From contig NZ_JAIFXZ010000013.1 in assembly GCF_021033825.1 (NCBI RefSeq), forward strand, positions 1 to 64,000: 64,000 nucleotides of DNA, given 5' to 3'. A model generated the notes under the pieces. It was not told the origin of the DNA. It made no database searches and was given only the letters and a program-made list of their open reading frames with translations. How positions within the stretch are numbered: position 1 is the first letter of the stretch; every line of letters begins with the position of its first letter. This stretch comes from Dietzia aurantiaca (lineage in GTDB: Bacteria; Actinomycetota; Actinomycetes; Mycobacteriales; Mycobacteriaceae). Of the stretch, positions 1 to 7,391 are shown piece by piece. The position numbers and the translations under genes were made by a program.

Positions 1-23
1 GCGGGATCGATCTTCTTCGGCAT
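1..23 (-). CDS. Start of a transposase orfA-like gene (partial)
   Basis: The reverse strand has ATG at 23 preceded by a strong GAGGAGG ribosome binding site, and reads MPKKIDP before leaving the window. This opening is typical of the small HTH subunit (orfA) of IS3-family transposases in mycolic-acid actinobacteria, which binds the element ends and is fused to the orfB integrase by frameshifting. Only seven codons are visible, so the assignment depends on the agreement with the terminal-repeat-like sequence at 61-77. Confidence 0.45.
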
Positions 24-77
24 ACAGCCATCCTCCTCGACTCGAAAAGGAGGCGGCGGGAAACCTGGGGCGGTTCA
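1..77 (-). mobile_element. IS3-family-like insertion sequence, terminal part only
   Basis: On the reverse strand the segment starts at 77 with TGAACCGCCCCAGGTTT, which resembles the terminal inverted repeats of actinobacterial IS3-family elements. A reading frame beginning MPKKIDP, the usual opening of the orfA transposase in that family, follows at 23. The element runs off the left edge, so the rest of orfA, orfB and the second end are not visible. The family call rests on a short end sequence and seven residues recognised from memory, so it is tentative. The DNA right of 77 reads as the tail of an interrupted gene. Confidence 0.5.
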
Positions 78-179
78 GAGTTCGACGATGTCGATCCCGA
101 AATGAGCGACGCTGCGACACGTGTCGTGTGGCCGTGCCCGACGGTTCGCGCTGTGACTACCGCTCTCGGGGAGGCGTGA
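78..179 (+). pseudogene. 3' remnant of a phage gene interrupted by the insertion sequence
   Basis: Directly after the proposed IS end, a frame is open from 78 to a TGA at 177-179 and gives about 33 residues beginning EFDDVDPEMSDAATRVV. It has no start codon of its own near the junction. Its stop overlaps the ATG of the next gene (TGATG), the normal spacing for coupled phage genes. That makes a truncated gene body more likely than chance. The missing N-terminal part should lie on the far side of the IS, outside the window. Function unknown. Confidence 0.4.
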
Positions 180-316
180 TGTGCCAGACGTGCTGGCAAT
201 GCCCCGACTGCGGGGAACGGATGCTCGCCCGCCACCAGTGGGGGCCCAATGCCAGGAGGCTGTCCAGGCATCTAAGCGGCGCAGGCTACTGCCGTTGTCT
301 GACCGCCCAGAAGTGA
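179..316 (+). CDS. Small zinc-ribbon-like phage protein (45 aa)
   Basis: The reading frame from ATG at 179 begins MCQTCWQCPDCGERM, giving four cysteines as CxxCxxCxxC, which suggests a treble-clef or zinc-ribbon fold. A GGGGAGG ribosome binding site sits 5 nt upstream, which is why this start is preferred over the in-frame start at 128. Its ATG overlaps the TGA of the upstream remnant. Phages of actinobacteria carry many such short zinc-binding proteins in the early region; no specific role can be given. Confidence 0.55.
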   Translation: MCQTCWQCPDCGERMLARHQWGPNARRLSRHLSGAGYCRCLTAQK

Positions 317-379
317 CGCGAATGCTCGAACAAGCGGGACTCACTCTCCGCATCAATCGCAACGGCCAGGAGGCCCGTC

Positions 380-706
380 GTGACCAGTGACGAGACAATC
401 CGCAAGGTGGCACGGGTGCTGTTCCTCTCCGACCGAGGCGACACCCTTCCGGTCGGGTTCGCGGAAAGGCAGTGGGACGAGGGGTACGCGGTCAGGGACG
501 ACTACATCCGTCGCGCCCGCGCCCTGGCCGATGAGGGGCTGCTCGCGCCCGCGCCGCTACGGGAGGAATGGGCGTTCCGGTACGTCAGGAGCACGGGCCA
601 ACTCGTGCACTGGGAGTGCGAAACAGAGGCCGATGCGCGTGGCTCGGCGGTGAACGATGGCGATCAGGTCGTCCACCGGTACGTGACCGACTGGGAGACA
701 CCGTGA
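380..706 (+). CDS. Hypothetical early phage protein (108 aa)
   Basis: GTG start at 380 behind CCAGGAGG. The protein opens MTSDETIRKVARVLF and has a charged, largely helical composition (YIRRARALADEGLLAP) ending in a segment that could bind nucleic acid or protein. No catalytic motif is visible and I do not recognise the family. Its stop overlaps the GTG of the following gene by four bases (GTGA), so the two are probably co-translated. Confidence 0.6.
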   Translation: MTSDETIRKVARVLFLSDRGDTLPVGFAERQWDEGYAVRDDYIRRARALADEGLLAPAPLREEWAFRYVRSTGQLVHWECETEADARGSAVNDGDQVVHRYVTDWETP

Positions 707-840
707 CACCTGCTGAGCATCGGGCCGCGGCGGAGCAGGCCCTCACCGACGCCTGGGACGACACCACACTCCACACACTCCTACGCGCCCTCACCCACGC
801 CGTACTCGCACTCGGAGAGGACCCAAAATGCCCGAGGTAG
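703..840 (+). CDS. Small hypothetical phage protein (45 aa)
   Basis: GTG at 703 overlaps the upstream stop (GTGA). The frame reads MTPAEHRAAAEQALTDAWDD and continues as an amphipathic helix to a TAG at 838-840, overlapping the ATG of the next gene by 13 bases. The in-frame opening extends further upstream to 568, but that part is antisense-like sequence inside the previous gene, so the coupled start is preferred. No known family. Confidence 0.5.
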   Translation: MTPAEHRAAAEQALTDAWDDTTLHTLLRALTHAVLALGEDPKCPR

Positions 841-1319
841 ACCGCGAACCCACCACCATCGCCGAGAACCTGCCGTCCGGAAAGTCACGCGGTAACGAGG
901 TCAACCACCGCCAACTACGGGCCCTCGAGCTCAGGTTGACCGGCATGCAATATGAAGACATCGCCAACCAGCTCGGCTACGCAGACCGTGCCGCCGCATA
1001 CGGCGCCGTCCGGGCCGTAATCGCCCGCCGCGAGCACGAGGCCGTCGACGAAATGCGCACCATCGAAGGCGACCGCCTCGACGCGATAGCCGCCACCCTC
1101 TGGCCCCTCGTCGAAACCGGTGACCTCGCCGCGGTCGACCGCATGCTCAAACTCATGCAACGCCGCGCCGCTCTATTCGGACTCGACCTCGCCGGCCGCG
1201 TCGACGTCATGGCCGCCACCGAAGTCGACCTCGAAGGCGCATTCGCCCGCATGGTCGCCGTCGCCCGCGGCACAACCAACCCCCACCCGGAACCCGCGAT
1301 CGAACAGGAGGAGCCATGA
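828..1319 (+). CDS. HTH DNA-binding phage protein, possible terminase small subunit
   Basis: 163 residues. Residues about 25-70 form a helix-turn-helix region (LRALELRLTGMQYEDIANQL then GYADRAAAYGAV), followed by a helical segment with RLDAIAATLWPLV and RMLKLMQRRAALFGLDL. This arrangement is common in small actinophage proteins encoded upstream of the terminase and sometimes annotated as terminase small subunit or HTH protein. Its position, about 2 kb before the large terminase, is compatible with DNA recognition during packaging, but a regulatory role is equally possible. It overlaps the next gene by four bases (ATGA). Confidence 0.6.
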   Translation: MPEVDREPTTIAENLPSGKSRGNEVNHRQLRALELRLTGMQYEDIANQLGYADRAAAYGAVRAVIARREHEAVDEMRTIEGDRLDAIAATLWPLVETGDLAAVDRMLKLMQRRAALFGLDLAGRVDVMAATEVDLEGAFARMVAVARGTTNPHPEPAIEQEEP

Positions 1320-1831
1320 CAGCATTCGAAACCGGGTGGGAACCAGACCCCCAAATCGTCGACGCCGTCCTCGACGGGCGGGCCAGCCTCACAACCCTCG
1401 ACGACGCGGACCGGGCCGTCGTCGTCGCCGAACTGTCCGAACGCGGCGAAAGCGTCGAGCAGATCGCAGACCGACTGGGATGCTGCACCCGCGTCGTGAA
1501 ACGGGTCCGCGCCCAACCACTGACCCGGACACTGGTGCGGGCAATGCGCGCCGAAGCCGAGAGGCAGGCCGCCGAGAACATCACCCACCACGCCCAAACC
1601 GTCGGCGCAACGGAGCAGGCCGCCCACGCCCGCCGCGCCCAGCAGCTCGCCGCCCAAGTCGACGCACTCGTGGAGTCCACCCGCAAGCTCCGGCAAGAGC
1701 TCGCCACCGCCCGCAGCGCCCAACGCCCGGTGACGATGTGGGTGTACCGCCGCAAACCCGGCCCCCGCCAAGCCGAACAACAGATGCCGCCCCTATTCGA
1801 CGTCGACGGGCAGGTCACCAGCCGCGGGTAA
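1316..1831 (+). CDS. HTH/coiled-coil phage protein (171 aa)
   Basis: ATG at 1316 overlaps the previous stop. Residues about 40-65 (LSERGESVEQIADRLGCCTR) look like an HTH of the sigma-region-4 or LuxR type, followed by a long alanine/arginine-rich helix likely to form a coiled coil (residues about 75-140). The C-terminal part is proline/arginine-rich. It sits between another HTH protein and ssb, in a DNA-handling neighbourhood. A role in regulation or in packaging is possible; no specific family is recognised. Confidence 0.55.
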   Translation: MTAFETGWEPDPQIVDAVLDGRASLTTLDDADRAVVVAELSERGESVEQIADRLGCCTRVVKRVRAQPLTRTLVRAMRAEAERQAAENITHHAQTVGATEQAAHARRAQQLAAQVDALVESTRKLRQELATARSAQRPVTMWVYRRKPGPRQAEQQMPPLFDVDGQVTSRG

Positions 1832-1867
1832 ACCTCAAGGCCACCCGAGCAAGGAAGGCCACCACCC

Positions 1868-2326
1868 ATGGCATCTGGAGACACCCCGATCACGATCGTC
1901 GGCACCCTCGTCGCCGACCCCGAACTGCGGTACACCCCATCCGGCGCCTCAGTTGCGAATTTCCGTGTCGCGTCCAATCCGCGCCGCTACAACTCCCAAA
2001 CACAGCAGTGGGAGGACGGTGACCCCCTGTTCCTGGCCTGCAATGTGTGGCGGCAAGCGGCGGAGAACGTCGCCGAGACCCTGTCCAAGGGGATGCGGGT
2101 GATCGTCAATGGCCGGCTGCGGCAACGCTCGTACGAGAACCGGGAGGGCGAGAAACGCACCGTCTACGAAGTTGAAGTCGACGAGGTCGGACCTTCCCTG
2201 AAGTACGCCACCGCCCAGGTGACCCGCATTCCGTCCCAGGGCGGCGGGGGAGGGGCACCGACCCAGCAGCCTGCCGGCTCCGGCGAGTGGGGCGGCCCGG
2301 CCGACAACGACGAACCCCCGTTCTGA
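1868..2326 (+). CDS. ssb: Single-stranded DNA-binding protein
   Basis: 152 residues with a typical bacterial/phage SSB OB fold: [20 protein letters not shown] at the N-terminus, then VANFRVASN, an exposed [15 protein letters not shown] strand and [18 protein letters not shown] glycine-rich linker (about 127-140) leads to an acidic tip ending DNDEPPF, the protein-interaction tail that recruits repair and replication factors. It coats single-stranded phage DNA during replication or recombination. The neighbouring RusA-like resolvase and DEDDh exonuclease fit a recombination module. Ribosome binding site GGAAGGCCACC lies before the ATG. Confidence 0.93.
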   Translation: MASGDTPITIVGTLVADPELRYTPSGASVANFRVASNPRRYNSQTQQWEDGDPLFLACNVWRQAAENVAETLSKGMRVIVNGRLRQRSYENREGEKRTVYEVEVDEVGPSLKYATAQVTRIPSQGGGGGAPTQQPAGSGEWGGPADNDEPPF

Positions 2327-2333
2327 GGCCGCC

Positions 2334-2735
2334 ATGCGAACTGTGTCGATGCTGTTGCCGTACACGAAGCCGCCCCTGTCGCTGAACGACCGCGGGCACC
2401 ACATGGACCGCGCCAGGGTGGTGGCGGACGTACGCCGGTCGGTGTTCCTCATCGCCAGATCCCACAACCTGCCGACCGGGCTCGAGCACGTGACCGTCCA
2501 ACTGCACTACCGGCCCCGCGACAACCGGAGGCGTGACACCGACAACCTCACCGCCACCCTGAAACCGGCCTGCGATGCCCTCGCCGCCGGGACGAAAAAA
2601 CACCCCGGCTATGGACTCGTCCCCGACGACACCCCGACCTACATGGCCAAGCCAGAGCCAATAATCCACCCCGCCGAGAAAGGCCGGGCCGGCCAACTCT
2701 GGCTCGACATCACCTGGAACGGAGAGCCGCAATGA
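2334..2735 (+). CDS. RusA-like Holliday junction resolvase
   Basis: 133 residues. The DTDN motif at residues 68-71 within RRRDTDNLTATLKPACDAL, and the later LVPDD at about 95-99, match the conserved metal-binding acidic residues of the RusA family, which resolve Holliday junctions and branched phage DNA before packaging. Length is close to that of RusA (about 120 aa). It lies directly after ssb and overlaps the next exonuclease gene by four bases (ATGA), consistent with a small recombination operon. Confidence 0.78.
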   Translation: MRTVSMLLPYTKPPLSLNDRGHHMDRARVVADVRRSVFLIARSHNLPTGLEHVTVQLHYRPRDNRRRDTDNLTATLKPACDALAAGTKKHPGYGLVPDDTPTYMAKPEPIIHPAEKGRAGQLWLDITWNGEPQ

Positions 2736-3205
2736 GGTACTTCTACGACACCGAGTTCGTCGAGGACGGCACCACCATCGACCTCATCTCGATCGCATTC
2801 GTGGCCGAGGACGGCCGAGAGCTGTACCTACACGTCGACGGCTACGACCGCGACAAGGCATACCGGCACGAGTTCGTTGGCCAGCACGTCATGCCCTACC
2901 TCGACGGCAAGCCGACCACCCCGCGGGACGAGACGGCCCGGCAGATCGCCGAATTCATCCAACCGGGTGCCGATCTGTGGGGCTACTTCCCGTCCTACGA
3001 CCACGTCGCCCTCGCCCAGCTGTACGGAACGATGATGGACCTGCCTCGGCATATCCCGATGCGCACGAACTGCATCGCCCAGCTGGCGCAGATGGGCCGC
3101 GTCGGGCGCATCCCCGTCCCGAACGACGCCGCCCACGACGCCCTCGCTGACGCCCGATGGACCCGCGACGCATTCCACTGGCTACTACAGCACGGGGGCC
3201 GCTGA
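2732..3205 (+). CDS. DEDDh-type 3'-5' exonuclease/exoribonuclease
   Basis: 157 residues. The N-terminal FYDTEF (DTE at 6-8) provides the first acidic pair of the DnaQ-like fold, and the C-terminal HDALADAR (H135, D140) provides the last. This pattern resembles the small polyadenylate-type 3' exoribonucleases found in mycobacteria and their phages. It probably trims single-stranded nucleic acid. It overlaps the upstream resolvase gene by four bases, suggesting coupled translation with recombination functions. Confidence 0.78.
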   Translation: MRYFYDTEFVEDGTTIDLISIAFVAEDGRELYLHVDGYDRDKAYRHEFVGQHVMPYLDGKPTTPRDETARQIAEFIQPGADLWGYFPSYDHVALAQLYGTMMDLPRHIPMRTNCIAQLAQMGRVGRIPVPNDAAHDALADARWTRDAFHWLLQHGGR

Positions 3206-3206
3206 C

Positions 3207-3398
3207 GTGGTGGATGAGCTGATGGCGATGTCGTTCTACACCCGCCGCGGTAACCGGGTCCACGCTAGGAAGAGCGGCGCGAATGAAGTGCGACTGCAGA
3301 TCGGGCTTCCAGGTGAAACCGCTGTACGCGCCGGACTCGACCCGTCACAACGGCGTGAGCTCGCCACGTTCCTCCTCGACGGTCTTGAGGCACCGTGA
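3207..3398 (+). CDS. Small hypothetical phage protein (63 aa)
   Basis: GTG start at 3207 immediately follows the previous stop. The sequence opens MVDELMAMSFYTRRGN and continues as a likely beta-alpha mini-domain. The stop overlaps the GTG of terminase by four bases (GTGA), which is the main reason to accept the gene. An internal ATG at 3222 could be the true start. No family recognised. Confidence 0.55.
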   Translation: MVDELMAMSFYTRRGNRVHARKSGANEVRLQIGLPGETAVRAGLDPSQRRELATFLLDGLEAP

Positions 3399-5125
3399 GT
3401 CTCGCGTCCGAGTTCGCGGCGGTCACCGACGGCTGGTCCCCAGCCCAGAAGGCCGCCCTCGCCGAGCGGCTGAACCGCGAAGCCACCCGCATGACCGTCG
3501 ACCGCGACCACCCGTCAGCCGGTAGTCTCGCCCAATCCATCGACAAGACGACGGTCCAGACACCGGCGATGGAAGCAATCGACGAAGCCCTCGAATGGGC
3601 ACTCACCACCCCAGACGCCCGCCTCGTCGTGTCCGTGCCACCTCAGCAAGGGAAATCGACCCGCCTGTCGGTGTGGGGCGTCATCCGCGCCCTGGTTCAA
3701 GACCCCGCCCGCCGCATCGTCGTCGCGTCCTACTCCGACGCCCTCGCCCGCAACCACGCCCGCGCCGCCCGCGACCTCGTCCGCAGCAACGGCTCCACAG
3801 CCCAAGACCCACTCACCGGCGCCGACCTCCCCGACCGCCTCGGCATCGCACTGGCAGCAGACCATGCCGCATCCGGATCGTGGCGTCTGGCCGGGCACCG
3901 CGGCGGCTGCTATGCCGTCGGCGTCGGCGGCTCACTGACCGGCTCCCCGGCCGACGTGCTGTTCATCGACGACCCACTCAAAGGCATGGCCGAAGCCGAC
4001 AGCACTGTAGAGCGGGACAAGGTCGTCACCTGGTGGGAGACCGTCGCACAGACCCGCCTCGCCCCCGGAGCGCCAGTGGTCCTGATCCTCACCAGGTGGC
4101 ACGAAAAAGACCTCGCTGGCCACGTCTTGACCCAAGATGCAGCCCGCCCACAGGGGGAGCGGCGATGGCGAGTGGTGAACATCCCCGCGATCGCCACGCC
4201 GGGCGTGCCGGACGCTCTCGGTCGTGAACCAGGGGAGCCGCTCGAGTCCACCCGCGGTCACACCCTGCAGGATTGGGAACGAATCCGCGACGAAGTCGGA
4301 CCCCGCGCCTGGTCGGCCCTGTACCTCGGCACCCCGACCCCCGGCGAGGGTGGCCTGTTCTCGCAAGACTGGTTCGACCGCCACAGACTGCCCGAACTCC
4401 CCGCCACCGCGGTTCGGATCGTGTCGATCGACCCCGCCGAAACCGGGCGTCGTGACGAAGCCGGGCTCGTGGCGATGGCCGCGACCACCGACGGCAGGGT
4501 GTGCGTCACCGACGACTGGTCAGCGCGGATGCAGTCAGACGTGTGGGCGCGTAAGGCTGTGCTGCTCGCGCTGACGACCGGGGCGACCGAGATCCTGTTC
4601 GAGGCGTTCACCACAGGCCCGACCTACGAACGAGTCATCCAGCAGGCGTGGCGCGACGTCCGAGACGACGCCCGTGTCCTCCGCGCCGCTGGCGGGAACA
4701 TTGACACCGCGATCGCCACGGTCGCCGGTCGCACTGACCCCCCGACTGATCCGCGTCAGGCGATCCTCGACGTTGACGGCCTTGCGGTCCCTGACCAGGA
4801 CGCACCGCCGTTCCACATCAAGCCGTGGCGAGCGAAGGGTGACAAGACCGCGAGAGCCGCCGGGACACGTCAGGCCGCCTCCACCGGACGCCTGCGGATG
4901 GTCGGCACCCATCCGACGCTCGAAGCGCAGGCCGTGCACTGGCAGCAAGGCCAAGACTCCCCGGACCGTCTGGACACGATGGTTAACGGCTACGAACGCG
5001 TAATCCAACTCGTAGGCGGGCAAGCCACCATCGCCGTCCCCGGGATCCCGACCGGAGGCCAGACCCCCGCGGCTACCAGCCCGGCCCCTTTCTCGTTCAA
5101 CGCACCCATGCCCAACGGGCTATGA
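3395..5125 (+). CDS. Terminase large subunit (packaging ATPase/nuclease)
   Basis: 576 residues. The N-terminal ATPase has a Walker A motif VPPQQGKST (81-89), a Walker B motif VLFIDDP (188-194) and a coupling-type segment ILTRWHEKDL (231-240). The C-terminal RNase-H-like nuclease starts at SIDPAET (344-350), with a further acidic residue in ILFEAF (about 400-405). It pumps DNA into the prohead at the portal and cuts concatemers. The order terminase, portal, MuF/protease, capsid is the usual siphovirus head operon. It starts with GTG overlapping the upstream stop, and its last six bases overlap the convergent reverse-strand gene. Confidence 0.95.
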   Translation: MSLASEFAAVTDGWSPAQKAALAERLNREATRMTVDRDHPSAGSLAQSIDKTTVQTPAMEAIDEALEWALTTPDARLVVSVPPQQGKSTRLSVWGVIRALVQDPARRIVVASYSDALARNHARAARDLVRSNGSTAQDPLTGADLPDRLGIALAADHAASGSWRLAGHRGGCYAVGVGGSLTGSPADVLFIDDPLKGMAEADSTVERDKVVTWWETVAQTRLAPGAPVVLILTRWHEKDLAGHVLTQDAARPQGERRWRVVNIPAIATPGVPDALGREPGEPLESTRGHTLQDWERIRDEVGPRAWSALYLGTPTPGEGGLFSQDWFDRHRLPELPATAVRIVSIDPAETGRRDEAGLVAMAATTDGRVCVTDDWSARMQSDVWARKAVLLALTTGATEILFEAFTTGPTYERVIQQAWRDVRDDARVLRAAGGNIDTAIATVAGRTDPPTDPRQAILDVDGLAVPDQDAPPFHIKPWRAKGDKTARAAGTRQAASTGRLRMVGTHPTLEAQAVHWQQGQDSPDRLDTMVNGYERVIQLVGGQATIAVPGIPTGGQTPAATSPAPFSFNAPMPNGL

Positions 5126-5479
5126 CCGCTCCCCGTTTGCCTTTCGGTGAAGTGACTCGACAGAAGCACAATCGATCTCCTCGCCGGTTACCTTGACGGT
5201 TCGAAACAGATCAACCCGACTGCGCATCCAATCTCCAAGGCTGTTCGAACTGCCGATCCACGTCCCGAAATGCTCGGCGGCTGTTCTGAATTGCCCCAGG
5301 TCATAGAACGCTTCCGCGGTCGATTCGGTCTTTCCAGCTGGGTCGAACACCAATGTCAGCACCCTGTCGGCGAACTGCACATCGCTGATTGCTCGAAAAA
5401 TCAAAGCGTCACTGTTGGCTCGATCTTCTATCCAGTTCCATGTCTCTTCGATGACGAACTGCGAATCTTCGGTGGCCAT
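5120..5479 (-). CDS. Reverse-strand cargo (moron) gene between terminase and portal, unknown
   Basis: 119 residues from ATG at 5479, chosen because CCAGGAG lies about 8 nt upstream; the longer in-frame extension is only the antisense of the next gene. The product (MATEDSQFVIEETWNWIEDR at its start) is acidic, with alternating helices and strands and no signal peptide or membrane segment. I do not recognise the family. Its orientation opposes all packaging and head genes, and its codon use is less GC-biased than theirs. Both are usual for morons expressed from the prophage. Its stop overlaps the end of the terminase gene. Confidence 0.75.
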   Translation of the reverse strand: MATEDSQFVIEETWNWIEDRANSDALIFRAISDVQFADRVLTLVFDPAGKTESTAEAFYDLGQFRTAAEHFGTWIGSSNSLGDWMRSRVDLFRTVKVTGEEIDCASVESLHRKANGERS

Positions 5480-5506
5480 TGGGGTGCTCCTGGGTGGGCT
5501 CGGGTG

Positions 5507-5527
5507 GTCACCGCAGGTCCGTACGGT
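5507..5527 (+). promoter_or_regulatory. Leaderless promoter-like element, copy A
   Basis: GTCACC (5507-5512), nine bases, then TACGGT (5522-5527), then seven bases to the ATG at 5535. The same arrangement occurs at 13780, 13910 and 17737. TAnnnT is the actinobacterial -10 consensus, and its distance from the start codon would place transcription initiation at or next to the ATG. There is no convincing -35 hexamer at the usual spacing; GTCACC may be an activator or sigma contact site. Confidence 0.55.
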
Positions 5528-5534
5528 GCGGCGC

Positions 5535-5852
5535 ATGGTCGAGCTTATCGTCGTCTTCGCCCTCGTCACGCTGGCTTCAGCGCGGGTGACGCGTGTGATC
5601 GTGTCGGACAAGATCGGCGAACCCTTGCGGGCCCGGATCGTCAGGTGGCGCGGCGAAACCTCGATGCTGACGTACCTCGTTCACTGCTCGTGGTGCACCG
5701 GCTTGTGGGTGTCCGCCGCCCTCGTTGCCGCGGTGTGGTGGCCCGCCGCAATTGCCGACCGGATCGGCGTCACCACCTGGCTCACACTCCCACTCACCAT
5801 CCTGGCCGTCGCCCACCTCGTTGGCCTCATCCTGACCCGAGGGGAGCGATAG
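5535..5852 (+). CDS. DUF1360-like phage membrane protein (105 aa)
   Basis: The protein opens with a hydrophobic segment (MVELIVVFALVTLASARVTR), then has a C-W-C pair (HCSWCTGLWVSAALVAAVWW) that resembles the CxxC..GxW motif of DUF1360 membrane proteins common before the portal gene in actinophages. A third hydrophobic stretch (TLPLTILAVAHLVGLIL) ends the chain. There is no good Shine-Dalgarno before ATG 5535, but a TACGGT box lies 7 nt upstream, supporting a leaderless start. It sits 55 bp from the divergent moron. Function unknown. Confidence 0.7.
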   Translation: MVELIVVFALVTLASARVTRVIVSDKIGEPLRARIVRWRGETSMLTYLVHCSWCTGLWVSAALVAAVWWPAAIADRIGVTTWLTLPLTILAVAHLVGLILTRGER

Positions 5853-5855
5853 GAC

Positions 5856-7391
5856 ATGGCCCGCGTATCCCGCCGAACCGTCACTACCGGCACCCTCTCC
5901 ATCGCTTCACCCGAAACGCTCACCGCCGCCGCGCACCGCATCAACCTCAAAGCGTCGACCACCCAGGCCCGGCAGACCGGCGGCGATGAAGGCTGGAAAA
6001 CCGAAGCGTGGCAACGGTTCGACGAGATCGGTGAACTCCGCGCCGTCTGCCAATGGTTCGCCGGCAGCCTCTCGCGGGTCCGGCTCGTGGCGTCCGACAT
6101 CAACCCCAAAACAGGCCGGCCCACCGGCGCCACCAACGACCACGAAGCCTCCACCATGGTCGCCGACATCGCTGGCGGACCAGCAGGACAGGCAGCCATG
6201 CTGTCCCGCCTCGCCACATTCCTCACCGTCCCCGGAGAGGGCTGGGTCGCCATCGTCACCCGCCGGCCCAACCCGGAAGAAGCCGAGGTCGAGGAGTGGC
6301 ACATCCTCGCCGACGACGAAATCACCACCCAGGCTCAAGACGTCGTCATCGAGCTCCCCGACGGGGCGAAGCACCACCTCGACCCGGATCGCGACTCACT
6401 GTTCCGGATCTGGAACCCGCACCCGCGGCACACGAAACAGTCCGACTCCCCGGTGCGGGCAGCGCTGTCGATCCTGCGGGAGATCCGCCGCTGCGAGCAG
6501 ACCATCGAGGCCGCCTCCCGCTCCCGAGTCGCTGGCAACGGCATCCTCGCGGTCCCGTCCGAGATTTCCATCCCGTCGGCCGCGGCACCGGTTGCCGCAC
6601 CCGCAACCGATCCGGACGCCCCCGAACTGCCAGCGCCCCCGGTGCCGGCCGACGTCCCCGTCTCCGCCACCGACCTCATGGCGTCTCTACAGACCGCCAT
6701 GACCGCCGCGATCCAAGACCAGTCGTCGGCGGCGGCGATGGTGCCGATCGTCCTCAAAGCCCCAGGAGAGCATCTGGACAAGATCCGGCACATCACCCTT
6801 TCATCGGAGGTGACCGAGACCGCGGTCAGAACCCGCGAGACGTCCATCCGACGGTTGGCGCTGTCGCTGGACGTGCCGCCCGAGGTGCTGCTCGGTGTCG
6901 CCGACGCCAATCACTGGTCCGCGTGGGCCTCCCAGGACCAGGCGATCAACCAGCACATCGCCCCGATGATGACCACAATCTGCGACGCGCTCACGGAGTC
7001 GGTGTTGCGGCCGCTGCTCGAATCGAAGGGCCACCCTGACCCCGAGTCGGTGGTGGTGTGGTTCGACCTGACCGACCTGGCCAAGAGGCCCGACCGCGGC
7101 GCCGATGCCCAGGCCGCCTACGAGGCCGGGGCAATCTCACGTGAGGCCTACCTGCGGGAACTCGGGTTCGACGCCAAGGATGCACCGGACCCCAACTCAG
7201 ACGAAGGGAAACGTGAGCTCGCGGTGCAGATGGTGTCCCGCGCCCCGTCCCTGTTCCCGCTGTTGGCTGACGTGCTCGGGTTCGACATCCCGGCCGGCGC
7301 CCAGATGCCCGGCCAAGCCCCGGGCCAGCAGCCCGCGGCGCAGTCCAGGCAGCCAGTGCCAGACACCATCGAGGAGGCCCGCCGTGGTTGA
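5856..7391 (+). CDS. Portal protein
   Basis: 511 residues following the small membrane protein by three bases, with AGGGGAGCG upstream. The middle part (VRAALSILREIRRCEQTIEA, then SLDVPPEVLLGVADANHWSA) has the helical wing/stem features of siphovirus portals, preceded by a beta-rich clip-like segment and an alanine/proline-rich insertion (about 230-270). The dodecameric ring forms the DNA gate at one capsid vertex and docks terminase. Position between terminase and the MuF/protease gene supports the call. The start of the next gene overlaps its end by eight bases. Confidence 0.88.
   Translation: MARVSRRTVTTGTLSIASPETLTAAAHRINLKASTTQARQTGGDEGWKTEAWQRFDEIGELRAVCQWFAGSLSRVRLVASDINPKTGRPTGATNDHEASTMVADIAGGPAGQAAMLSRLATFLTVPGEGWVAIVTRRPNPEEAEVEEWHILADDEITTQAQDVVIELPDGAKHHLDPDRDSLFRIWNPHPRHTKQSDSPVRAALSILREIRRCEQTIEAASRSRVAGNGILAVPSEISIPSAAAPVAAPATDPDAPELPAPPVPADVPVSATDLMASLQTAMTAAIQDQSSAAAMVPIVLKAPGEHLDKIRHITLSSEVTETAVRTRETSIRRLALSLDVPPEVLLGVADANHWSAWASQDQAINQHIAPMMTTICDALTESVLRPLLESKGHPDPESVVVWFDLTDLAKRPDRGADAQAAYEAGAISREAYLRELGFDAKDAPDPNSDEGKRELAVQMVSRAPSLFPLLADVLGFDIPAGAQMPGQAPGQQPAAQSRQPVPDTIEEARRG

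Noticed and set aside
322..390. 22-codon frame (MLEQAGLTLRINRNGQ) after the zinc-ribbon gene
   Set aside because: No clear ribosome site and too short to separate from chance; it may still be a coupling ORF.
7105..7383. Longer N-terminus for the MuF-protease gene
   Set aside because: The extra 93 codons overlap the portal gene and read as basic Pro/Arg/Ser-rich shadow sequence. The GTG at 7384 overlapping the portal stop is the natural start.
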